A stretch of DNA of 64,000 nucleotides, taken from assembly GCA_964035545.1 (NCBI GenBank), contig OZ037766.1, forward strand, positions 5,185,722-5,249,721, in the 5' to 3' direction. The notes below the pieces were generated by a model, which had not been told where the DNA came from, did no database searches, and saw nothing but the letters and a program-made list of their open reading frames with translations. Positions 38,501-50,500 of this stretch are shown one piece after another. The stretch's first letter is position 1. Each line of letters starts with the position of its first letter. The translations under genes and the position numbers were made by a program. The DNA comes from Bugula neritina. Lineage: Eukaryota; Bryozoa; Gymnolaemata; Cheilostomatida; Bugulidae.

Positions 38501-41500
38501 GAATATGGCTTTTAAGTAGCCCTAAGTGCTTGTTGAAATTTGTTTTATAGCCTAATCTTATCTATAAATTATTCATATATATATTATTTCCCTCAACAAC
38601 ATCTACATTTGAGTATTTTGAAGTTATCTCCCCTTTATTTGAATTGAGTTTTTCTCAACAGTTGGTGTTCTTGCCATAGATTGAATCATATCTAAATGGC
38701 AAATACGTACACATATTATATTATATTAACTGAATACTCAATAGCTTACTTGTAAAACATAATATAATAATATGCTGTTATATGTCTAGCTACCGAATTG
38801 TCAGTTGTTTTTCCAGTCTACCTTAAAGTAAAATAAAACATGCTGCCCCACCTAATACTAGGTGGGAGGCATGTTCTGATATATCTGCATGCATATTTCA
38901 GAAGAATATGCCGGTCAAACCGGCATAACTATTATTTTATTTCATTTTTTATCTAGAACCTATTGTTTTGGTTGATATAACTTTTGTCATGTTTTTTTTG
39001 TACTGACATACATGCTACAGAGTATAGAGTAGTACATGATCCATTCACTGCATAATGAGTCTAAAATGTGTATATTATTTGTTTTCGAATTTGACTTAAT
39101 ATTAAATTTCAGTTATTATTTGGTATTCAGTGTTTGATGTTAATCGGCGCCACTGGCTAATCAATAATAAGCACAAATAATAAATTCCTTTGACTTGTAA
39201 TTGCTATAAAGTAAAATCATTCTTAGTATTTGCTTAAGATGGTTGATGAGGTAAAAGTCCGTATAACTAACTGGTCCCCAAGGAGTGTACAGGAGTAACT
39301 GTAGAAATTGAACTCTACTGACTAGAGTAAATAAACTGAATGTTATATTATTCTCTCTGTTAATGAACCAAATGCTGGCTGCCAGTTGTTCTGCAGCTGC
39401 AAAGGAAAATAATTAAAATAACTAACAATAGCCTTTTACAAGTGAAGTCATTGAGCCTTTTCAACTCCTAAGACTAATTTATTCTAACTGCGTTTTTCTG
39501 GTTGCATAAACCTTTTCATTCAATGATTTCAGTAAACCATATAGCATTGTTTTAATGAATTAGCTAACCGGCCTGAGCAGTGATTGGATAAAGTTGCTGT
39601 CGTATTAATATTCCCAGCACAATCACTACTATCGTGACTTTGACGCGGTACATTTTGTGTTATTGTTGACAATGGCACTCTGCATTGTAATTGGTCAGTA
39701 TCGTAGCAATTCCGCCAATAAAGTCGGTTTAACGCATAACCCGCCAGTTGCCATGTGGCTATTGAAGTGTGAAATTCCAATCAATCGCAGCTATTATTAT
39801 TAGCTGTAAATTATTGTTCATTCAACGCTACACTTTCGCTTAGTATTGCTTGCAGCAGTTGCACATAGCCAAGCAGTGTGTGGGAGAATTGCGAGAGAAT
39901 TATTTAATTATTGCAAGTATAGCTACTGCATAGAAGCAGCGAGTTTTGTTAGGAGTTGATCAAGTAATATTGTTCTGTGATTATCTCTTAGCATACTTAA
40001 TTCTGTCAGCAACTAGAAAGTAGTTAGTTTTAAGTTGAGTTTCAAGTTGGAAAGATATGAGCCGAGGTTGCTTGTGTCACCACCACAGATAGAATGTTCA
40101 GCTGTGCTGGGTGTAGAAGTAAGAAAAAAAAGAAAGCGGATAAAAATAAGACTCCTAAAGACAAAGCTAAAAGTAAAAAGAATGCAGAGGTTTGACTAAT
40201 TTTTTATAAAGTTTTTGTTTTTGATACTCAACTATATTAAATTACATTTTATCAAAATATACCCAGTCCTTTTGTCTTACTAGTGATAGACAACTCCTAA
40301 ATATAATGTAAATTATCATTCTGTCCCCCCCCTAACTTCACTGTTGATATAAATTTTGTAAGGATTAACTATTCTAAGTCCACATCCGAGCTGTTTCAAT
40401 AGCCTAAGTTCTTTTATTTAGTTGTGTGATTCATGGCCTGGCAAACGAAATTAGAAATCCAACACCCTTAGCCTTATGTTCCACACGTTTATTACGGTAG
40501 TATTGCTTTGAATTAGTCTAAGCTCTAAGGCAGCACAGGACTAGGTCTGCCCCCCTCCCCTTTGATTTGCTAGACCAACAGTCATAGTGACTTGACTGAA
40601 ACGTGTGAAAGTGGCTAAAAGCAGCGCCAAGTTGGTAGTCACTAAATGCAGCAGTTTGAGACACTTTATTTTGGAATTGACTTTGAACCCCTCAAACTAC
40701 TGCACTCGGTGACCACCAACTCGATGCTGCTTTTAGCAACTTTCGAACTTTGTACACTCAGTTATATTCAACCACAGCACTGTATGCAGTAATCAATCTA
40801 TACTCAGTTGATGGACTCGTGCTGCTAGTAACTTGTTTTTAAAAGTTCAAGAGCCTCGAATGTTAGTTGAGTGGTGAATAGCTGATGTGAAGAGGGGGGA
40901 GTGAGGCATTCGGTTGAGGCAATCTCCCTAATTACTCTTGTGTGACAGGCCTGATAAGTGGAGAGTGTGTCGGCTGGAATGCTAACTCACTCTATACTAC
41001 TACTAACACGATTACTAGTTCTCAGTGAGTAGGACAATAATCTCCCCACAACTAAACAAATTAATCAATGGAAAAGTTTATATAGAGGTATATCAAGTGT
41101 GTATTCCCCAACCTCTGATAGCTTTACAAAAACCCTATTATAAGTCTTCTAAGCCACAGTAGCTCGGCTATTATAATTCTGGAAATATGCCGTTAAAGGT
41201 TCTTTTATGTTTCAAAGCCAATTTTTATTTTTATAGGTTTTATATAAATAGAGCAAATTAACTAAGCAAATCTTGTATAAAAAATGGGAGCTAAAATAGT
41301 ACAAATTTGTCCATTATCTGTGTGTGTGCACTAGTAAAACAATGGACTCAAATAAGATTTGTCTATTTAGAAAATGCTGGTATCAAAGTCCTGTATGTCA
41401 TGATAAACAAAAACAACCATGTAGTGTGTGTTATACAGTTATAGTAGTGTATATAGTCAAGTGTATATAATATATATATAGTGTAATTATGTAGTATAGT

Positions 41501-44500
41501 GTATTATGTATATAGTAGGGTGTATATAATATAATATATGTAGTGTAATTATGTAGTATAGTATATTATGCACTCACAGATTCCAGGTGTGGAATGTAAC
41601 AACTCATAAGAATGTACTGCACTCTCATAAAGCAAGTATAATATATCTCATAATAATAATATGTAAATACATACACCTTCTGAGTCACCTCTCCATTGTA
41701 ACTAGATCACTAGTGAGTAGTAGAAAGTTCAATATAGTTTTTTATGTAAGGACTGCTTTCACACCTGTTGTAAATCCTAAGAAAGACATAGTTATCTGTT
41801 AGCTAAGACAGCTAAACAATTATTATCCAAACTGATTTAGACTGAAGCTTTAGAAACCCAAACTTTTAGAGTTACACAGGCTATCTTTGCTGAGTCTTCT
41901 AGTGAAAAGGTTAAGCTTTTTGTGGTTTGAAGTACTCAAGACTTGACTATTTTGAAAGTCAGTTTTAAAGAGTACAACAGCAATGTTACTCCAGGACAAA
42001 ATAGTTTTAGTCATTGAGTTCCACCAATAGTACCATTACCTCCCACACATTACTAATACTCATCACAAACTACACAGCATGCATTTGCTGTAGCAAGACA
42101 TTACATTAGCCTCAGTGTTAATACAAATATAAGTTTCAGTTTGAGGAGTAGAGAACTCCCTCCTGTATCTAAAGTTGTATTGCTCTAGACTACAGCTGTG
42201 ACTGGTTCTCAATCAGTAGCCTACATATTGTAACACTAAGTTGACAAATAGGGTAATAGGGTTACAATAAATAATCAATGATGCATTCACTACTTATGTG
42301 ATGGAGCATGTAAATTGCATAGAATTTATTTGTATTGACAGCATTTTAATCAGTGCTAAGGCCAAATTATTCTAATATAAACAGTATATATCGGGGCTTA
42401 TGGCATAGTTTATTCAAGACTGAAGGCCTTATGTAACTGTGCTACTTACTGTATATTAATATTGTTATATAACTTGCTATGGTTACAGTGATGTTGCTAT
42501 TGGAATCAGATCTCTCTGGAAATGACTCATAATTTGCACTTTACTTCTCTGGCGGTCACCATCTATCAGCCAGCTTTCTGGTATCTCAAACTGTATATAA
42601 TGTTTTATGATTGACATGATGTGAATATTGTACATTACATATGCTACATAGTAACATATCTGAATAATATATATGCAGTGGAATAGTACACCTAGTAACA
42701 GTCTATGACAATACAGCTTCTTATATTTTGAGACATCAACACAATGCCTATGTTAGGATTCATCCTTACATTCACCTTTAATCTTTTCCTTATAGTTACT
42801 ATGAAGCTACTGCAGAAATCAGTGTGTGGTCTATTTTTATTCCACTCTTCTGTTCATAGTCACTGCGTTTCCATTCACTGCGTTTCCATGAAGGCGAATG
42901 GATGCGTACGGATGCCCGTACGGATTACATCGAAGGAAAAACCACACGTTCCTATGCAATCCGTACGAAGTTATCTTCTCTTTGCAGCTGTGACGGCTGA
43001 ACTAAAATAATAATTAATATGGCCAACTTTGAGTTTGAGATCATGCACAACGACAATTTTTTAATTCTGTCCCCATTTTTGATAGATTAAATCAACTAAA
43101 TACACAAACTTTGAGTCAGTTTATTTAAAATAAAAAAAACATAAACCGATGAAAGCATAAAGAATTTCCTGATCGATAAACTAAAGCTTAAAAGTAATTT
43201 AAATTTTCAAAATGAAAATAGCTGTCAACTTATTTTTAGCTCGAGAAAGCTTTGGCTTACGGAATAGTTTTACAAATTTAAGATGATTAGTAATTATTCT
43301 AAATAATGGCAGCTAGGATAAATAAAATAATTTAAATTTTTAAAAGTCGAAGTACACTTTAGCGTAGGTTGTAACTTATAATTGTTGTTTACATCGCGTA
43401 ACTATGTAACTAGCCGCCACAAATGCTGATCTCTGCCTCCGACACAAAAGGTTTCATTCGATTTAACCGAATGAACCATTTCCATGATGCGCATAATGCG
43501 AAGGAAAATTTTCATCGAAGGAGCCGTTCGGTGTAATTTCCGGCTGCGGTTTTGCTTCGATGCAACTGTTTCCATAGGGCGAATGAGAAAATCCATTCGC
43601 ATAATGCGATAATGGAAACGCAGTGAATATCGCATTATGCGAATGGATTTTTTCATTCGGCTAATGGAAACAGTTACATCGGATGAAACCGCAACTATAA
43701 GGTAATGCAAACCACAAACCACAAATAATCCGTACGAAGCATTCATTCGCATTATGCGCAGTCATGGAAACGCAGTGAGTGTATATAATGTGCATTGGCC
43801 TTTAAATTAGCTGTAAGTTTACAGTATTTACATGTGAACACTACTTTGTATCTTACTGCATGCATAATATATATTCCTACACAAATCTTATGGCATCTGC
43901 ACATGTATATGTAGGACATTAATTTTGATATATTTGTTGCAAAATAGAATTCAGACAGACAGGGGAAACCTGTTTAGATTGGTTGCCAGGGAAACCACCA
44001 AACTTCTAATGGAACTTGCTATAGGCATAACTTTCTACTAATCAGTGAATTTCCTTTGAGTTGTGATTGAGTTACCACTGCATTATGTAAATGCCAAAGC
44101 TTTGGCTGTATATCCTCCTTTCCATTTGCAGTGCTTTAATCTTCAGATACCTCTATTACATTACTATTACCACCCAAGGTTGTGCTTAGCCTCAATACCT
44201 TAGCCTATATACAATTATATTATTGCAATGCTTAATTATATATATGCTTAGCACTGCAATGTTCAAAACTCCATTTGATTTCCTATAACAGAGTTGGCAG
44301 TTATCTTATTAAACGGCTAATTTGTTGTAATTTTGTACTGTTTTTATACGAAGCTTAAATAAACATGTTTTTGAAATATAAGAGACTTAAATATCTTGCC
44401 TTGAATTTAAATTAGCAATTCTATTTTGGTATGCCAGCTAGACTTTTAGGAGCAAATATTGCTGTCGCTGCCACATCATGATTGTTTTGCTGAAGTATGT

Positions 44501-47500
44501 AGTTGAGTTCCAGTAGCTGGTGTTTATAATTGCTCCTTAAATATAGGTCTATTGATTTCTCAAGCACCAAGTGAAGGTTGCAGCTATATAGTTTATTTAC
44601 TTCCAGTATACTTACAGTGTACGCTGGTATAGTAAACACTATACATGGTGGAGAATGCATTTAATAATTCTAAGTTAAGAGAAAATTAATTATTTGTAAT
44701 GCATGTTTCAAGAGTTGTAAAGTTTTATGTATAGAAGCTGAACAAATTGCTTTGACCCCATAAACCGGGGATATACTAAATCAGATGCCTTAGTCATGTG
44801 AAGTTATCTATCCTCTATGACTGGAAAACAAAAAAATTAAAGTTTAGCAAAGCTAACAAGTAAATGTTAATATCTATTTCACCACTCTAATATACTTGCA
44901 GTCACAAAATAGGCTTATTACAGTCTCAAAACCAGGCCATGTAGAAACTGGTTGTATGGATGCTTCATTTTTCTCTACATTATCTGCTGCTACGTAATTT
45001 CCCCCATCTGTTTCCAGGTGACAGATGTGGTGCTGCCGGGTCAGCATGAGAGGTCAGTCAGACAATCACTCCTACAATGGAGTCAGCAGACAGTCTCAGG
45101 GTATCCAATCAAAGTCACTGATTTCTCCAGGTGCTGGAGGGATGGCAAGGCGTTCCTCTATGTCATACACAGAAACAGGTGGGCCTCAGCTATTCAAGTC
45201 TTAGAACTGCAGGCTATATGTGACTGTGGCTTGACTGAATGATTCAATAAGCAGCTCAGAGTTGAGGCCCCCAACTCTGAGCTGCTTATAGTGTGACTAG
45301 TTAAAGGTGGAATAAATATATAGGTGGGAGTTGTCTGACCCAAATCTCTATCATCTCAAACTTATTACTTCCATTCAATTGTTTAATTTTGCAAATTTAA
45401 TTATAATTAACAATTTATATCTTGCACAGGCTTATCAAATTTAAACAGAAATCTGCTAACTACTACGCTGTCTCTATATGCTATAGTATAGTTCATATCC
45501 TTGTGTTGCAAATTAATGACAGTTGGGTTTATCTTAAGCAAAAACCCAGATGTTGTTTTTGCCCGGCATTGTTATTACAATATTTTGTTAAGGTTTAGAA
45601 TACACACACAGTACAAAGAGAGCTGCATGTCTAGAGTGTGAATAATTCACCTAATCTTATCACTTATCAGCTAATATTTGTTATTAGCTAATGATATTTA
45701 GGTTATACAAATACTAGAAATGTATTATTTACCTATATTTTAGAGTGTTGATTGTTTCAATTTTCATTCTGAAAAGCTAAAGACATTTGCAGTGATATGT
45801 GTAGTATAGAGATTATGTAATTACCAGTATTCTTACATATATCTGTCTATCTTTTATATACTCTTATACTAATTACACTAATATTAACTATGTTATTATA
45901 TTACTTTAACAGCCCTTGTGAGTTTTGTTCTTCATAAAAATGTTTATTTGTTCTATATTGGAATATACTTTTATAATAAATCGGTTTTGGTTGCCCGAAA
46001 AGTTGTTAGAATTTATATTCAGAGTTTTGGAAAAGAGAAGACAACTTACAACTTAAATTTGTAATGGTGTATTTCTCTGTGATTTACTAATAATAGCATT
46101 GTACCTATATTTCTCCTGTACCTATATTACTAATATGTTACTAATATACCTGTTTTATTATATACAGTTATGCCCTTATATAAGACTACAATGCCATTTA
46201 TTAGCATTACGGAAGCTGCTGTATTGTCTATATCTCTAAATAAAGCATGTATGAAATTCTCCATGTAAGAAGTAGAAGTTCTAGATGCGTATATGTTGTG
46301 AAAGTAAAATCCTAAAGCACTCAACTACGAAGTTGAGTTTAACTGGTGTGGTATTATAAAGTCATACATCAACTGTCCAAATTTACGGATGATTTTTTGG
46401 CAAAACTTATAAAAATCATAGATGTCAAAACTTGAATAAAACAACTTAAACTAAGCAACTTAAGTAACTTAAATGAAGCAACTCAAATAAAGCTACTTGA
46501 ATAAAGCAACTTAAATAAAGCAACATAAATAAAGTAACTTATTTAAAGCAACTTAAATAGCATTTACTAATATTTTAGACCAGAGCTTGTGAACATGCGG
46601 CTGGTTGCTTCCAACACTCCTCAAGAAAACCTTGAACTTGCCTTTTCCACTGCTGAAAAAGAACTTGGTGTAACTCGACTGCTTGACCCTGAAGGTGAGT
46701 TTATAGAAGATGTATTTCCTTGTGTAAACCTGTGATCTGATAGTAAACCTGTGTTCTGATAGTAAACCTGTGACCTGATAGCATACCTGTGACCTGATAG
46801 TAAACCTGTGACCTGATAGTAAACCTGTGACCTGATAGCATACCTGTGACCTGATAGTAAACCTGTGACCTGATAGTAAACCTGTGACCTGATAGTAAAC
46901 CTGTGGTCTGATAGTAAACCTGTGATCTGATAGTATACCTGTGACCTGATAGTAAACCTGTGACCTGGTAGTAAACCTGTGGTCTGATAGTATACCTGTG
47001 ATCTGATAGTAAACCTGTGGTCTGACAGTAAACCTGTGATCAGATAGTAAACCTGTGGTCTGATAGTAAACCTGTGACCTGATAGTAAACCTGTGACCTG
47101 ATAGTAAACCTGTGATAGTTAAGTTGCACTCATCACCTGGGTCTGGTAGTGGGTTTCATAAATCACAAAGGGTTGTGTTGCTGCTGCGCCAAAATTATTC
47201 TAAAATTTGAAATTAAGCAAGGTACAAAATAATGTTTTGTTATTATTACTATTGTGTCTTAACAACTTAGAAACCAACTAACTCCAGTCTACTGTTGGCA
47301 TATAATATTATTAATAGTATGACCTATGGCCCTTGTTTTTAATTTGTATATATAATCTATTAAAAATATAAGCCATATTGTTAAATTTCTTATAATCTAA
47401 ACTTTGTTGTAGATATGCTAGTGGAGCAGCCTGATGAGAAATCAGTGATAACTTATGTAGCATCTCTCTATAACGTCTTCCCTTTACCTTCTCCTAGTAA

Positions 47501-50500
47501 ACCTGTTCGGGACAATGTGAGTCTATACTGTGTCACATGTACTGTGTCACATATACTGTGTCACATGTACTGTGTCACATGTACTGTGTCACATATACTG
47601 TGTCACATATACTGTGTCACATATACTGTGTCACATGTACTGTGTCACATATACTGTGTCACATGTACTATGTCACATATACTGTGTCACATGTACTGTG
47701 TCACATGTACTGTGTCCTACCTGGTATTATATCTCGTTTAGTTCATACATGTTGGTACATACATATACATACATGTATGTAATGCTTTATATTGGCATTT
47801 GAGCTTTTATTAAAACTCTCTTTAGTCTTTCTTGTCTTGGATATGCTAAGACATTTCATTTAAACCCATTTATTTTTAGTCTCACTGTTTATAACTTCAA
47901 AAGCGGCATAAACAAATTCACAAATAGAAGTTATAACCTTATGTTTACATACTCTTGGATGTTGTATTGTGTTGTGTTTAGCATACAATTTATTATTTTA
48001 CCTATAGGACTTGGCCTTGAAGACATCAGAGTACGAGGATCTGGCCAAACCTCTGCTGCTGTGGCTCAAGGAAAAGACAAGTCATTGCGTCACTGGAGAA
48101 TTTTCACCTACTTTAGTAGAAGTTAAGGTACTACATTCTCTTTGAACCTCAATTACCATGGCATTTAAAAAAAATCGTCTACTTAAAAAGCAGTTAATTC
48201 ATCAGCTGGCATTATTGGGAATTTTTTGCCTTAAAAGTCTTATAAAGCTGTTGCCAATTGCTTGTCATTGGCAATTCACTCACTAATCAATAGTGGTGCT
48301 CAAAAGTGTACCGTTGAGTTGATAAATTGGAAGTGAAATTGTTAATTTATTGTACAATTTATTTTGGTTGCTAGAGGGCATGAGATCTAGCTGATGCAAA
48401 TTTTGAGTGCGTTTGCAGTTAGTTATAACATCGTAAAGAATGTTATTTCATAGGTAGATACTGCCTATAAATAGATGTGAATGAAAATTGCAAAAAAGTA
48501 AAATGAATTTGCTTTTTAATCATATCTTTTGATTGATAAAATCATGCAATGTCAAATTAATTGAGCTCAAAAAATGCCAGCCACCAGGATTGGCAGTTGC
48601 CGAAACCCGGGATCGAACCAGGGACCTTTAGATCTTCAGTCTAACGCTCTCCCAACTGAGCTATTTCGGCTGGTGCTTTACGAGGCCGTTAAATATGATT
48701 CGATAACTCCAAACGTTTATTTGTCAACTGTGGACTATGGCACGAGCATTGTTTATTTGTCGAAGCATATCTGTTGATATCTGTAATGACATGTGTTTTA
48801 TTGCGCAACAACTTACCCACAGGCTGTATAAAATATAGAGTGGTTTTAGTAGTGATGACTGTATTGAAAGTTATGCTGTTAACTAATGCCTAGTAATATG
48901 ATTTATATTAGAGTGATCTCACTGAGTTTCAAAAATTCCGTTCTGAAGACATTCCTGCAAAACTAGCTAACAAAAGGAGACTAGAAATACTCTTTTATGA
49001 AATTGAGGTAAGGCTTCTAGAAAATAATATTTTAATAGAAGTTAGGCTTAGGGGAAATTAACTTTGTGATTTGCACTTTTATTTAAAATTTAAACGCTTT
49101 TCTCATTTCTGTATAAGCTTGTCATAGAACTATACTTCTGAAATATATTGTTAGTTTCCTTTGTTGTTGGATGCCCTTATTTATTTTTTTTACTGTTTAG
49201 CTAAATATTATGATACTTGGTTAGTTAATTGTTTATTCTAGTTGTTAAAATGTTAAATTTGCTTATTTTTATTTATTCAACAATTATGAAAAATTTACAG
49301 AAATGAGAAAAAATAGCAAAAAACCATATATTAATATAATGTTTAAGCATTTATTGGTTGTTGATGCATTAATCCACCTAAATAATTATCTATGGAAACA
49401 TATCAATTTTCAATGACTAAACTTATGAATATGAGAGCACTGCTATCATATTTATGGCTGTTAATTCATCTCGAAATCTGTTATGATTTTAGCATCTCAA
49501 ATCTTCTCCGGTAAGGATTCAGTGCAACACTTTGTCCTTGTTATTGTGTTATATGCTTTGCATGTTCTTTTGGTTGTCTCCCTCTGTTGCTTCTGTTGTC
49601 ACAACATAGTAGAGAAAAGTGTGTTCCCTCAAGTGTAGGATAGGGCAATTCCAAATATGCCGATCCTTACACCTTTTACCTGTATGGAGTCTTTTCCTCA
49701 GTTGCTATATGATTTGTGCCTATTTCACCACAATGATGCAGTTGAAGTGTATTGAAAAAGATCATATTTTCATTTAATACCTTTATTTGTGATAAATCGT
49801 TGACGTTTTGCTGAAAAATAAATTTGCATGGTATTTATTCTAATAAAACTGTTCCTTTTTATCAAATTTTGAGACCTTATCATGAGCTGGAATATTTTAG
49901 AACATGATAGGACAATTTCCTCTAGATGAGCAAATCCACATAGACAGCTTGACGCAGTTGTGGGACAAGTTTGCATCTGTAGTTGATGATCGAGAGCAGG
50001 CCTTGCTAGCCGAGGTTGCTCGTCTGCAAAGGCTTCAGAAGTTAGCCGAGAAAGTTCACAAAGATACAAAGCGGTGTGAGGGTTACCTCTCAGACGTGGA
50101 GCAGCGACTCAATGAGGTCAGCGTTATACTGCTGCTGCCCGTCAAAATGTTTTAGGATAAACGACCGGTCCCCATATCTAATGTTTTCAGCTGGAGATGG
50201 CAAAATAGCATAAAATTGATAAACTAATGACTAATGAAATTACATCATAGGCTTAATTTGTTTTTTTATGACAGTCTTTTGAGCTCTATGAGCTTAGTAT
50301 AGAGCTCATAGCTGGCTCTGCATATGACTATATGTAGATGATTAGCTTTAAACTGTTTATATTCATATTGTTTATTTGCTACTAAATTGAGTCAGCTCAT
50401 ATAAATTAGTATGCTCTTGGGTTTTTATATCAAAAAGTTGTTTTTTTTAACTTACAATATTTTGTCTTCAGACCAATTTTATTCTACTGATTCTTAATCT

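Larger units (their letters stand above)
33318..39529. other. Intron sequence between alternative first exons C and D
   Basis: Non-coding. Contains a diverged 20-21-bp repeat at 33612-33762, a 19-bp duplication near 36250-36290, a foldback element at 37131-37277 and a pair of hairpins at 38838-38926. The open frames at 36914-37165 (+) and 37092-37304 (-) overlap the foldback element and are not supported as exons. Confidence 0.6.
40190..45017. other. Last part of the intron before CH2
   Basis: Contains a foldback element (40608-40744), a duplicated 59-bp AT-rich unit (41461-41570) and a nested inverted-repeat transposon (42861-43777). No other gene is supported. The frame open upstream of 45018 (from 44952) has no ATG and is intron. 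Confidence 0.6.

Noticed and set aside
42744-43752. ORFs of 88 and 116 codons on opposite strands
   Set aside because: They lie in or across the nested inverted-repeat transposon and show no transposase features.
44952-45017. Hydrophobic extension upstream of the CH2 exon (possible signal anchor)
   Set aside because: The frame has no ATG, only TTG, and a strong acceptor lies at 45017, so this is intron sequence.
47415-47802. Overlapping + ORFs with repeated CHMYCVT-type motifs
   Set aside because: They read through the CH2 exon donor into the 14-bp minisatellite. Only 47413-47516 is coding.
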